The notes under the pieces: generated by a model
What the model saw: only the letters and a program-made list of their open reading frames with translations
The model's database searches: none
What the model was told of the DNA's origin: nothing
Shown: one piece after another, positions 34,421-43,267 of the stretch
Numbering within the stretch: position 1 is the stretch's first letter
Layout of the letters: the number at the start of each line of letters is the position of its first letter
Position numbers and translations under genes: made by a program
NCBI GenBank assembly: GCA_000597885.1
Contig: CP004371.1
Span: forward strand, 1,488,001 to 1,552,000
DNA length: 64,000 nt
Source of the DNA: Flammeovirgaceae bacterium 311
Lineage (GTDB): Bacteria > Bacteroidota > Bacteroidia > Cytophagales > Cyclobacteriaceae
Direction of reading: 5' to 3'

Positions 34421-35170
34421 TTATTCTTCGGCACCAGGCCTGTCTCTGAGCTTCAGGAAATTTCTGTAGTTAAAAGTTTTACGCGGAATGCGATAGGTTA
34501 CATTTACCCCCATGGTGATAAAGTTGTCATTTAGCCTGTTACTAAAAGCCTTTGCCACACCGGCATCTAAATAATCAGTTCCGGTCAGGTAGTAGGCAAG
34601 TTCCAGTCCCATCTTAAAAAAACTGCTAAGCCTGTATTCAGCCCCCAGGCCAAGTGGTGCTACAAATGCTGTTTTACTAAAATCGGGATTACCGGAAAAC
34701 CCTTCACCGGAATCTGAATTTCTTGGGTCAATGTAAAGCAAGCCTGCTCCGGCAAGTGCATAAAAATTCCAGTTCATGGTAAGCTCATCAAATTCACTGA
34801 CTGGAAAGAGGCTGTGTTTGACTGCCAGAAATCCTCCGAAATTATTGCTGGCCATGCCTCCTCCACCTAAATCTGTGGGCGAAGTACAGCTCATACGATA
34901 ATAGCTTGTCCTGGCTAACAGATTAATGTATTGCGTTAGCTGGTAGCCTACCCCCAGGGAAACGTGCGGGTTCAAAAAATAATTTTGGTCTTCCCACTCT
35001 GCCATGGTACAGGTATTACCATCGAGCGCTGTAAAGCCTACATTAATCTGGGCACTAAAATTGCTCTTATGCGGGTGTACGTATCTGTCAAAATAACTTT
35101 TTTCCGGAGTGGGCTGACCAAACGCATATAAATTAATCAGCATGCCTAAAAACAAAAGTGTATAACGCAT
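34421..35170 (-). CDS. Exported barrel-like hypothetical protein
   Basis: A 249-residue protein with a signal peptide (YTLLFLGMLINLYAFGQ). The mature part has the alternating-strand pattern of an outer-membrane barrel: FSAQINVGFTALDG, VSLGVGYQLTQYINLLART, FGGFLAVKHSLF, MNWNFYALAGAGLLYID, FVAPLGLGAEYRLSSFFKMG, FITMGVNVTYRIP. It has about eight to ten strands. The tail RDRPGAEE is charged, so the chain does not end in an aromatic residue. Function unknown; it converges on the decarboxylase gene. Confidence 0.75.
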   Translation of the reverse strand: MRYTLLFLGMLINLYAFGQPTPEKSYFDRYVHPHKSNFSAQINVGFTALDGNTCTMAEWEDQNYFLNPHVSLGVGYQLTQYINLLARTSYYRMSCTSPTDLGGGGMASNNFGGFLAVKHSLFPVSEFDELTMNWNFYALAGAGLLYIDPRNSDSGEGFSGNPDFSKTAFVAPLGLGAEYRLSSFFKMGLELAYYLTGTDYLDAGVAKAFSNRLNDNFITMGVNVTYRIPRKTFNYRNFLKLRDRPGAEE

Positions 35171-35223
35171 AGCTATAATATCTACAGAAGATAAAAAAGT
35201 TAATATACCAGTATACGAGCTGA

Positions 35224-35252
35224 TTGGGCTTTGGATACGGTTGCTAAATTTG
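35224..35252 (+). promoter_or_regulatory. Predicted promoter of the lipoprotein gene at 35324
   Basis: TTG at 35224-35226, 18 bases, then TAAATTTG at 35245-35252, an exact TAnnTTTG. The predicted start of transcription is about 70 bases before the gene's ATG. Confidence 0.5.
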
Positions 35253-35323
35253 CTAAAGTAACCCAGACTTTTTGATCCTGAAACACAAAAAACATTTTTT
35301 AAAAGACTAACCCAGTTGCAATA

Positions 35324-36247
35324 ATGCCTTTTTCAAAAATGCTGAACAAATGGTGCTGCATTCCTGCACTTTGCCTTCTCCTTGCCAGTTGCACGGCTCC
35401 CAGATCGATCATTAATTCCGGAAAAGTAACAACTCCCGGACAATTTAAAGTAGGATTTAATTATGGTGGTAACATAGCCACAGAACCCTTAAGCCAGCTG
35501 GATGATATTGCTAGAGCCACAGTAGATGCAGTTGTTAACAGAGACTCTGTTTTTTTCGATGAACAAATTGATGTTTTTGCACAGGCGCTTACTGCCTATG
35601 CCGTAGACCCTGTAGGTCCTGCTTTTGATGTTTATGTAAGGTATGGCATTGCCCCCCGCTTCGATGCCGGCTACAAATATGCTTCTGGCGCACATGTAAT
35701 AGATGGCATGTACCAGTTTATGGGTTCTACCGGAACACCTGAAAACCCCGGAGCCGAAGGATTGTATGGCAGCATTGGGCTCCAGTATTCCGGCCAGAGC
35801 CTTAACATTGGTGACCAGTTTTACCTCAGAAGGATCAATAACCTGTTAAAATTTAGTGCTACCCGGCGCGACCTGGTAGTACCGCTTATCTTCAGTAAAT
35901 CTTTTGGCCCTGAAGAACAAATTGGCAGCATTGCCTTTGGTGTTGTTTATAACCATACGTTCATTAATTATGGTTTTGAACCGGGAAGGGTTTTCAGGCG
36001 TGTGGGGGGTAACCGAGTTGAAAGAATCGAAAGTCTTTCAGAAAGCAACAATTTCTCCTCTTTCGGTGCATTTATCAATGCGCGCATCGGGTTAAAATTT
36101 ATTTATATACTGCCTGCACTTACCCTTTACTACCAGGATTACGGTACCTACCGGCTGCTTGAGGGTAGAGAGTACAGTTTATCTGGCGTAACCATTATTC
36201 CTTCCATTGGCCTGCAGGCTAGGTTTGGCGGCAGAAACAGAAGATAG
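35324..36247 (+). CDS. Lipoprotein with barrel-like strands
   Basis: A 307-residue protein. The N terminus is a lipoprotein signal with lipobox LLASC (Cys about residue 23); a second ATG at 35339 would still leave it intact. The mature part has strands such as FKVGFNYGGNIAT, YGIAPRFDAGYKYASGAH, LYGSIGLQYSGQSL, SIAFGVVYNHTFINYGF, FGAFINARIGLKFIYILPAL and VTIIPSIGLQARFGG. A lipid anchor with a porin-like mature chain is unusual; it may be a lipidated outer-membrane barrel. No family recognised. Confidence 0.75.
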   Translation: MPFSKMLNKWCCIPALCLLLASCTAPRSIINSGKVTTPGQFKVGFNYGGNIATEPLSQLDDIARATVDAVVNRDSVFFDEQIDVFAQALTAYAVDPVGPAFDVYVRYGIAPRFDAGYKYASGAHVIDGMYQFMGSTGTPENPGAEGLYGSIGLQYSGQSLNIGDQFYLRRINNLLKFSATRRDLVVPLIFSKSFGPEEQIGSIAFGVVYNHTFINYGFEPGRVFRRVGGNRVERIESLSESNNFSSFGAFINARIGLKFIYILPALTLYYQDYGTYRLLEGREYSLSGVTIIPSIGLQARFGGRNRR

Positions 36248-36264
36248 CGTCTAGAAACAACAGA

Positions 36265-36302
36265 TAAAAAAGGGAATGGGCTTTAGCAGCCATTCCCTTT
36301 TT
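36265..36302. terminator. Bidirectional terminator between the lipoprotein and BNR genes
   Basis: A 14-bp stem: AAAAAAGGGAATGG (36265-36278) with CCATTCCCTTTTTT (36289-36302), ten-base loop. It lies between genes that converge from 36247 (+) and 36326 (-). Confidence 0.92.
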
Positions 36303-36325
36303 CATTCCAAAACCTGAACAGTTTA

Positions 36326-39300
36326 TTATAACCCGATAGGTTCGTATTTTCTGGTAATGGTAATCTGCTCTGTTTGCTTCACAAAATTGTTCCAGTCGTT
36401 CTGGAAGAAATTATTTACTTCCTGCAAATAGGCCTGTACTTCCCTGCCCAGATGAGCCACTACCATTTTTTGTCCTTCAGTTGGAGCACCTGTTACAGGG
36501 GTAGGCTTGGCAAACACACCACTCACCGATCCAAAAGGTGAGTTGAAGTAGCTGGATGCCTCTCCTATTTTTACACTAAGCAGAGCAGGATCTTCAAAAA
36601 TACCCTGTACATCCTCTGCAGGGATTACCTTTTGCAGCAGCTGGTCTAACTGCTTTTTCATAAGCTCTCCCTGCAGCTGCATGGCTGTTTTTTCCTGGCC
36701 TTCCAGCTTCTCTACCACTGCATCCACACTTTCCTTGGCTTCCTGCAGGTTGGTTACTGCCTGGGTTACTCCTTGTACATAATTAGAGAATTCATCCAGC
36801 AGGGCATAGGTTTGCTGCAGACTTTCAGCATCCAGCTCAAGGCGAGGATCTGCCTTAACCTGTACCTTGCTGCTTGCAACAGCATCGCCGTTGATCACCT
36901 TTACTGTATACTCGCCCGGTCTTACCAACCTGGCCGCTTCCAGTGGCTGATTTTCTTTTCGTTTAGGCGCACCCGGCATCTGGATGGCATCATGCTCCAG
37001 CGACCAGAAGAACCGGTTCATGCCCGGCTCTGTCTTTACCTGCATGTGGCGGATTACCTTACCGGCAGCATCTGATACCTCTATGTAAAGGGTATCTTTT
37101 TTGGCAGCTGATTGCAGCTCTTTTACAGAGAATGTTACCTGGGCACCAAAGGGCTGGTTCTCACCCTGGTACATGGCATCGCCATGAAAGCGGGTGCCGC
37201 CTGCTTCGCGGTAGCTCACCAGGTATGCATCCGGAATAGGGTATACGTGTACCGCCTCATCCAGCACCTTAGTACCCTGCTGTGCAATTTCCCTAAGCGG
37301 ACGGATATCATCCAGTATCCACATAGACCGGCCAAAGGTAGCAATAGCCAGATCATGCTCCCGCGGATGAATCACCATGTCCATGGTAGAAACATTGGGA
37401 TAACCAGCCGTCCATTGTGCCCAGCTGGCACCGGCATCTACACTTACATATAAACCACCTTCTGTACCTAAAAACATCAGCTTTGGCTCCACGGTATCCT
37501 GTATAAAGCTTAAAGTGTAGCCATTTACTTTTGCTGCACTTACCAGGTTTTTCCAGCTTTTACCATAATCGGTGGTATGGTAGAGGTAAGGGGCCAGGTT
37601 GTTTCTGCGGTAGTCGTTTACCACCACAAAAGCTTCTCCTTCCCTGTGCTTCGATGCAGTGATCTGCGGCACCCAGGCTCCTTTGGGATAGCCCTTAATA
37701 TTACCTGCAACATTCTTCCAGCTTTTACCGCCATCCTGTGTGAGCTGAATATTGCCATCGTCGGTACCCACCCAGATCACACCCTGTTTCAGGCTGCTTG
37801 GTGCAATGGCCATGATGGTAGTGTGGTTTTCAGCACCCGTTATATCGTAGGTAAGGCCTCCTGTTCTGTTTTGCTTCTGTTTTTCTGGGTCGTTGGTGGT
37901 TAAATCCGGGGAAATAATCTGCCAGCTCCGCCCTTCGTCGGATGATTTGTGCAGGTACTGGCTGCCATAATATATGGTTTTAGGGTTATGCGGATCCTGG
38001 GCTATGGCTGCATTCCAGTTAAAGCGCAGGAATTCACCATCTGGGTGCACCGGCTTGATAAACCTGGAAGCACCCGTTTCATAATCCAGGCGCATGAGGT
38101 TACCGCCCTGCCACATGCCGTAGCCGTAGCGGGTGTTGTCCTGGTCGGTTACTACATCAAAGCCATCACCAAAGGCAATTTCCTCCCAGTAGCTGTTGCG
38201 TATACCGCTGGTACGCCATACCTTGCTCGGACCACGGAAAGTGCCATTATCCTGGGTACCTCCCATTACATTGTAAGGGGTATCCATGTCTACTGCAATG
38301 TGGTAAAACTGTGTTACCGGCAGGTTTTCGACATAGCGCCAGCTTTTGCCCCTGTCTCTGGAAATAGCCAGACCACCATCATTTCCATTGATGATCAAAT
38401 TGGGGTTTTGGGGGTGTATCCACCAGAAGTGATGGTCACCATGAATGCGGTCCCAGCCAAGCAGTGTTGTAAAGGTTTTACCTCCATCCTCACTTACTGT
38501 AACATTGGAAAATACGTTGTAGAGCCTGTTCTCATTTTCAGGATCCACCGCCAGATCGGCATAATAGAACGGACGGTCACCTATATTTTTATCTGTTACT
38601 TTCTTCCAGCTAAAGCCGCCGTCTTCAGAACGGTAAAGTGCATTTTTCTTAGACTCCACCAGGGCATATACAATTTTTGGATTGCTCCTGGCAATGGCCA
38701 GACCTATTTTACCAAGCTCACCCTCCGGCAGCCCATCTTCTGCTGTTTTCTTTACCCATGTATTACCACCGTCGAGGGTCATGTAGAGGCCGGAACCCGG
38801 ACCTCCTGATTTGAAGTACCAGGGCCAGCGGCGATACTCCCACATGTTTACCAGCATTTTATTGGGGTTGGCCGGATCTACAACCAGATCGGCAGCCCCT
38901 GTTCTTTCATTTACATAGAGAATTTTTTCCCAGCTTTTTCCGCCATCGGTGGTGCGATACACACCTCTGTCACTGGTATCGCCCCAGGCAGTGCCCAGTG
39001 CCGCCACATACACTACTTCCGGGTTGTTCCTGTTGATAATGATGCGGTGAATGTTGCTGGTAGCCTCCAGTCCCAGGTGCTGCCAGCTGCGCCCGCCATC
39101 GATGCTCTTGTACACACCGTTACCATTGCTCTGGCTATTACGGGGATTGCCCTCGCCGGTGCCCACCCAGATTACCTGTGGGTTTGTCTGGTCAATGGCA
39201 ACAGCGCCAATGGATGCTGCTTTTTCTTTATCGAAAATCGGTTGCCAGCTAACGCCACCTCCTTCACTTTTCCAGAGGCCACCGGAGGCGGTACCTGCAT

Positions 39301-39490
39301 AAATAATATTAGGGTCACTATGAACGGCGTCTATGGCCGTAACCCGCCCACTAGTTGCGGCAGGGCCTATGTTTCTGGGCTTCATATTTTTGAAGCGTGC
39401 CATATCGAGCTGCTGCGCTTCCGTAACTGAAACAGATAAAAACAACAACATTAGCAATGCCAGGCAGCTCTTCCGGATATCTTTCTGCAT
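36326..39490 (-). CDS. Large exported BNR/VPS10-like beta-propeller protein
   Basis: A 1054-residue protein with a signal peptide (CLALLMLLFLSVSVTEAQ). Residues about 30-740 hold many BNR/Asp-box repeats of the form SxDGGxTW: GLWKSEGGGVSWQ, GVYKSIDGGRSW, GVYRTTDGGKSW, LYMTLDGGNTW, LYRSEDGGFSW, VTVSEDGGKTF, LAISRDRGKSW, LHKSSDEGRSW, IQLTQDGGKSW and LYVSVDAGASW. They should form two propellers as in sortilin-type glycosyl hydrolase-like proteins. The C-terminal 300 residues are a beta domain (FSVKELQSAAKKDTLYIE) and a helical region. No T9SS sorting domain is visible. A TTG-N21-TATCTTTTG element is upstream (39554-39522). Function unknown. Confidence 0.88.
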   Translation of the reverse strand: MQKDIRKSCLALLMLLFLSVSVTEAQQLDMARFKNMKPRNIGPAATSGRVTAIDAVHSDPNIIYAGTASGGLWKSEGGGVSWQPIFDKEKAASIGAVAIDQTNPQVIWVGTGEGNPRNSQSNGNGVYKSIDGGRSWQHLGLEATSNIHRIIINRNNPEVVYVAALGTAWGDTSDRGVYRTTDGGKSWEKILYVNERTGAADLVVDPANPNKMLVNMWEYRRWPWYFKSGGPGSGLYMTLDGGNTWVKKTAEDGLPEGELGKIGLAIARSNPKIVYALVESKKNALYRSEDGGFSWKKVTDKNIGDRPFYYADLAVDPENENRLYNVFSNVTVSEDGGKTFTTLLGWDRIHGDHHFWWIHPQNPNLIINGNDGGLAISRDRGKSWRYVENLPVTQFYHIAVDMDTPYNVMGGTQDNGTFRGPSKVWRTSGIRNSYWEEIAFGDGFDVVTDQDNTRYGYGMWQGGNLMRLDYETGASRFIKPVHPDGEFLRFNWNAAIAQDPHNPKTIYYGSQYLHKSSDEGRSWQIISPDLTTNDPEKQKQNRTGGLTYDITGAENHTTIMAIAPSSLKQGVIWVGTDDGNIQLTQDGGKSWKNVAGNIKGYPKGAWVPQITASKHREGEAFVVVNDYRRNNLAPYLYHTTDYGKSWKNLVSAAKVNGYTLSFIQDTVEPKLMFLGTEGGLYVSVDAGASWAQWTAGYPNVSTMDMVIHPREHDLAIATFGRSMWILDDIRPLREIAQQGTKVLDEAVHVYPIPDAYLVSYREAGGTRFHGDAMYQGENQPFGAQVTFSVKELQSAAKKDTLYIEVSDAAGKVIRHMQVKTEPGMNRFFWSLEHDAIQMPGAPKRKENQPLEAARLVRPGEYTVKVINGDAVASSKVQVKADPRLELDAESLQQTYALLDEFSNYVQGVTQAVTNLQEAKESVDAVVEKLEGQEKTAMQLQGELMKKQLDQLLQKVIPAEDVQGIFEDPALLSVKIGEASSYFNSPFGSVSGVFAKPTPVTGAPTEGQKMVVAHLGREVQAYLQEVNNFFQNDWNNFVKQTEQITITRKYEPIGL

Positions 39491-39819
39491 AAAGGGAATT
39501 TTGGTAATAATGAAAAATCTGCAAAAGATATCCAGTATTACAGGAATATAGCAACAGTGCCGGGTGAATTTATCCCATAACTCAGGATTTATTAAAGTTT
39601 AACCACTGATAAGGAGTGGTTTTGCCTTACAAGTGTGCACAATCTGCAAGGTGTGGGCTAACAGCTGTGGTTCAGAGCACTAAGAAGAGCGAAACTCACG
39701 TTCTCCTCTAGTGTAGTGCCAAAGCAGCCTTTTAACTTAGATTAACTTTCCGGAAAGGGGCCAAAATTGAACAAACTACATACTTTTTGCTATTTTTGAG
39801 CCTAAGCTATTTCTGTGCC
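39491..39819. other. Intergenic region between the divergent BNR and glycosyltransferase genes
   Basis: No ORF is supported here. It holds a likely minus-strand promoter for the BNR gene (39522-39554), a small inverted repeat AACCACT...AGTGGTT (39601-39621) of unknown role, and the plus-strand promoter at 39767-39798. The middle part (about 39622-39760) shows nothing that I recognise. Confidence 0.5.
39767..39798 (+). promoter_or_regulatory. Predicted promoter of the glycosyltransferase gene
   Basis: TTG at 39767-39769, 21 bases, then TATTTTTG at 39791-39798, an exact TAnnTTTG. Because the TTG codon at 39787 lies partly inside the element, the GTG at 39820 is the better start for the gene downstream. 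Confidence 0.65.
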
Positions 39820-40569
39820 GTGTCGGATAGTCTGGTAATCATACCCACTTACAATGAGATCGAGAATATAGAAGCCATGATCAGGCGTGTATTTACCCTG
39901 CCCAAGGCTTTTCATGTTCTTATTATAGATGATGGTTCGCCCGACGGAACAGCGCAGCGGGTACTGGAGCTTCAGCTGGAGTATCCTGATTCCTTATACC
40001 TGCTGCAGCGGCCGGGCAAACTGGGACTGGGTACTGCCTATATCATGGGCTTCCGCTGGGCACTTGACCGGCGTTATAATTACATTTTTGAAATGGATGC
40101 CGACTTCAGCCATAATCCAATGGACCTGCTGCGGCTATACGATGCCTGTGCCGGCGAAGGCCATGATATGGCCATTGGATCGCGCTATGTTAAAGGCGTA
40201 AATGTGGTAAACTGGCCTATGTCGCGGGTACTGATGTCGTATTTTGCCTCCCTGTATGTTCGTTTCATTACAGGTTTGCCCATCCACGACAGCACCGCCG
40301 GCTTTAAGTGCTACACCCGCAGGGTTTTAGAAACCATAGATCTTGCCAATATTAAATTTGTAGGCTATGCCTTTCAGATAGAGATGAAATTCACCACCTG
40401 GAAGTGGGGTTTCAGCATCAAAGAGGTACCCATCATTTTCACCGACCGCGATAAGGGCGTCAGTAAAATGTCGCGCCACATCTTTAAAGAAGCCATCTTC
40501 GGCATTATTTACATGAAGCTGAAGTCATTCTTCAAAAGCTACCAGCCGAGGGAGTTGGTGAATGAGTGA
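39820..40569 (+). CDS. Polyprenol monophosphomannose synthase-like GT2 glycosyltransferase
   Basis: About 249 residues from GTG at 39820 (reads V/M-SDSLVIIPTYNE). GT-A fold family 2 motifs: IIPTYNEIENIEAMI, LIIDDGSPDGTA (DDGS), EMDADFSHNPMDL (the DxD-type metal site), GSRYVKG, DSTAGFKCYTRRVL and FQIEMKFTTWKWGFSIKEVP. It resembles DPM1/Ppm1 catalytic subunits, which transfer mannose from GDP-mannose to a polyprenyl phosphate; the actual sugar is not proven. No C-terminal membrane helix is present, so it probably works peripherally at the cytoplasmic membrane. It converges on the permease gene. Confidence 0.88.
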   Translation: MSDSLVIIPTYNEIENIEAMIRRVFTLPKAFHVLIIDDGSPDGTAQRVLELQLEYPDSLYLLQRPGKLGLGTAYIMGFRWALDRRYNYIFEMDADFSHNPMDLLRLYDACAGEGHDMAIGSRYVKGVNVVNWPMSRVLMSYFASLYVRFITGLPIHDSTAGFKCYTRRVLETIDLANIKFVGYAFQIEMKFTTWKWGFSIKEVPIIFTDRDKGVSKMSRHIFKEAIFGIIYMKLKSFFKSYQPRELVNE

Positions 40570-40708
40570 TTGAGTAAATGAGTGAATATTGCCGTTTGGT
40601 ATATTTTAAGCTCTAACAAGCCATTTATGGTTCTGCTTTGTAATTGCTAAATGTTTGATATTCCAAGAAGACCCATCATTCACTAATTCACTCATTCACT
40701 CATTTTCA
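40558..40708. repeat. Inverted octamer microrepeats between convergent genes
   Basis: Left arm at about 40558-40590 is made of degenerate GAGTGAAT-type units in tandem; right arm at about 40676-40706 is the reverse complement of the same unit repeated (ATTCACTC). The arms could pair imperfectly over about 28 bases. The left arm includes the stop codon of the glycosyltransferase and the right arm abuts the stop of the permease. It may act as a bidirectional terminator-like structure, but it lacks a GC-rich stem. Confidence 0.65.
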
Positions 40709-41926
40709 TCAGTCAAACTTGATCGCCTTGATCGGCTGAATGCGGGAGATGATAGTGGCCGGAATGAGCAGAATGAGCATCACCAGCACAAAGATCAGTA
40801 CATTCAGCCCGATGATGATGGGCCAGTCCCAGAGAATGGGAACCGTGTCCATATAGTAGTTGTCTTTATCGAGCGGAATAATCCTGAACTGCTGCTGAAC
40901 AAAGCCAAAGCCAATGGCTATGATATTACCCCACATGATGCCCTTCAGTACCATCAGCATGCCATTGGTGATAAAGATACGGCGTAGCTGACCATGAGAG
41001 GCTCCCATTGCCATAAGGGTGCCAATCATGGGGGTGCGCTCCATAATCAGGATAAGCAGAATTGACACCATATTGAAGCAGGCCACAAACAGGATTAGGG
41101 CCAGAAATATCACCACGTTCCGGTTAAGCAGGTTGAGCCACTCAAAAATCTGAATATTACGATCGGTTACCTTTTCAACATAGTAACTATAGTTGGTCAG
41201 CTCGTACAACATCTCCTGGGCTTTGTCCATTTCATTAAAGTCTTTAATATAGACTTCAAGTCCGCCGGTGAGGGTGTCATTCCAGTTATTGAGCTGCCGT
41301 ACCAGGTCTATATCTCCGATGATGAGCGATTCATCATAATCTTCCATACCCGTGGCATAAATACCTACCACATTAAGCCTTCTGAATCGGGGCGGATTCT
41401 GCACAAAATACATGATCACATCTTTTCCCACCTCCAGCCTTAGCTGGTCTGCAATTCGCTGGCTCACCACCACCTGGGTGGAAGCAGCCGTATCTGCCAT
41501 ACTAGGAAAAGTACCCTCCAGCATATTTGGCATAAACCTTTCCCTGTCAAAACTTTTCCCTACGCCCTTCAGCAGTACCCCCAGCACCTCATCCTGGGTC
41601 TTTAGCAAGCCAGGCTTATAAGCAAACTGCTGCACATGCTCCAGGTAGGGAAACTTCTCCGGATTTTGATAAAAATCTAATTTGTTGGAGATAGGGTTTT
41701 CGGCATACATATTGCCGAATGTATAACGGGTTACTTGCAGATGACCGCCAAAACTCACTACTTTGTCTGTAATAGTCTGCTGAAAACCCTTCAGGATCAG
41801 AAACGACACAATCATTACTGCCAGGCCCAGCGCAATACTCGCCACTGCTATTTTATGTATCAGCGAGGAGAAGGAGCGCTTGTTGGCATTGCTGATGCGC
41901 GAAGAAATAAAGTATGATAGGTTCAA
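40709..41926 (-). CDS. LolC/LolE-type ABC transporter permease (FtsX/MacB core)
   Basis: A 405-residue membrane protein with one N-terminal helix (IAVASIALGLAVMIVSFLIL, about 26-45), a large periplasmic MacB_PCD-like domain (about 50-260) and three C-terminal helices (about 275-300, 325-350 and 370-395) forming the FtsX domain. SYFISSRISNANKRSFSS and ILIMERTPMIGTLMAMGAS match lipoprotein-releasing permeases LolC/E. The partner ATPase is not next to it. It most likely helps move lipoproteins out of the cytoplasmic membrane; other MacB-like roles are possible. Confidence 0.88.
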   Translation of the reverse strand: MNLSYFISSRISNANKRSFSSLIHKIAVASIALGLAVMIVSFLILKGFQQTITDKVVSFGGHLQVTRYTFGNMYAENPISNKLDFYQNPEKFPYLEHVQQFAYKPGLLKTQDEVLGVLLKGVGKSFDRERFMPNMLEGTFPSMADTAASTQVVVSQRIADQLRLEVGKDVIMYFVQNPPRFRRLNVVGIYATGMEDYDESLIIGDIDLVRQLNNWNDTLTGGLEVYIKDFNEMDKAQEMLYELTNYSYYVEKVTDRNIQIFEWLNLLNRNVVIFLALILFVACFNMVSILLILIMERTPMIGTLMAMGASHGQLRRIFITNGMLMVLKGIMWGNIIAIGFGFVQQQFRIIPLDKDNYYMDTVPILWDWPIIIGLNVLIFVLVMLILLIPATIISRIQPIKAIKFD

Positions 41927-41968
41927 GCCCGAGCAGGTTTTTATAAGTTAACTATATCAAAAGGCACA

Positions 41969-43267
41969 ATGATGCAGCAAATAGAATTGTTTGGCAAATT
42001 TTGCAGGTTTTTTCTGCAGCAGGCGCTACTGCTAATCTTTATATTACCGGCAAGTGCACTGGCTTCCTGCCAGAATAACACTGCGCAAAGCCTTGCAAAT
42101 AGCCCCCGCACAGATACTGTACCCGCAGCTGCAGAAACTGCTACACCAACTACAACGGCAAGTTTGCTGCTTGGTGCAGAAAGAACAGATTTTTATTTAC
42201 CCTTTCTGAAAGACAAACGCGTTGGCCTGATTGTTAACCACACCTCGCTGGTGCCGCAGGCAAATGGCGAAGTGGTACACCTGGTAGACCTGCTGCTGAA
42301 GCAGGGCGTAAAGGTACAAAAAGTATTTGCCCCGGAGCATGGTTTCAGGGGCACTGCCGATGCCGGGGAAAAAGTCTCCAGCACTACCGATCCTACCACC
42401 GGCCTACCGGTAGTATCTCTTTATGGCAACAACAAAAAACCTACACCCGAGCAACTGCAGGATGTAGATCTGCTCCTGTTCGACATACAGGATGTGGGGG
42501 CGCGTTTCTATACCTACATCAGCACCATGCATTATGCCATGGAAGCAGCTGCCGAACAAGGCAAGGAAATAGTGGTAATGGACCGGCCAAACCCCCTGGG
42601 ACACATCATCGACGGACCAGTACTCAATCCTAAATTCCGCTCTTTTGTAGGCATGCACACCATACCCGTTGTGCACGGACTCACCGTGGCAGAACTGGCC
42701 CAGATGATCAACGGCGAGGGCTGGCTGGCCGGCGAAAGAAAAGCTAATCTTACGGTGGTGCCTATGGAGAACTACACCCACAACACACCCTACGAACTGC
42801 CTGTTCGCCCCTCTCCAAACCTGCCAAATCAGCAATCCATCTTACTGTACCCCAGCCTCTGCTTTTTTGAGGGTACGCCCATCAGCCTGGGCCGGGGCAC
42901 ACCCTTTCCCTTTCAGGTAATTGGCTATCCCGATCAGCGCTTTGGCAGCTTTACCTATACGCCCCAGCCTATGCCTGGCGCTAAAAACCCACCGCTGGAG
43001 GGAAAGCAGTGCTGGGGAACAGACCTAAGGAATGTTACGCCTCCGGATAAACTGGACCTTAGTTATGTGATCAGTTATTATAAACTGTTTCCTGAAAAGG
43101 ATCAGTTTCTAAAGCCATTCTTCAATACCCTGGCGGGCACCGATCAGCTGGCAGCGCAAATAAAGCAGGGACTTACTGAAAACCAGATACGGGCAAGCTG
43201 GCAGCCGGAGCTGGAAAGCTATAAAAGTAAGCGAACCAGATACCTGCTCTATCCTGATGCACAGTAA
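41969..43267 (+). CDS. DUF1343/NamZ-type exo-N-acetylmuramidase lipoprotein
   Basis: A 432-residue protein with a lipoprotein signal (lipobox ALASC, Cys about residue 34). The rest is a DUF1343 domain, the family that includes NamZ, an exo-beta-N-acetylmuramidase of cell-wall recycling (GH171). Motifs: GLIVNHTSLVPQANG, VFAPEHGFRG (catalytic-site region), LLFDIQDVGARFYTYI, VMDRPNPLG, FEGTPISLGRGTPFPFQ. Anchoring to an envelope membrane would place it where muropeptides are available. The end overlaps the GNAT gene by 11 bp, which points to an operon with GNAT-fmt-folA. Confidence 0.9.
   Translation: MMQQIELFGKFCRFFLQQALLLIFILPASALASCQNNTAQSLANSPRTDTVPAAAETATPTTTASLLLGAERTDFYLPFLKDKRVGLIVNHTSLVPQANGEVVHLVDLLLKQGVKVQKVFAPEHGFRGTADAGEKVSSTTDPTTGLPVVSLYGNNKKPTPEQLQDVDLLLFDIQDVGARFYTYISTMHYAMEAAAEQGKEIVVMDRPNPLGHIIDGPVLNPKFRSFVGMHTIPVVHGLTVAELAQMINGEGWLAGERKANLTVVPMENYTHNTPYELPVRPSPNLPNQQSILLYPSLCFFEGTPISLGRGTPFPFQVIGYPDQRFGSFTYTPQPMPGAKNPPLEGKQCWGTDLRNVTPPDKLDLSYVISYYKLFPEKDQFLKPFFNTLAGTDQLAAQIKQGLTENQIRASWQPELESYKSKRTRYLLYPDAQ

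Noticed and set aside
40558-40706. CRISPR-like array
   Set aside because: The repeat units are only about 8 bp, directly adjacent without spacers, and no cas gene is near.
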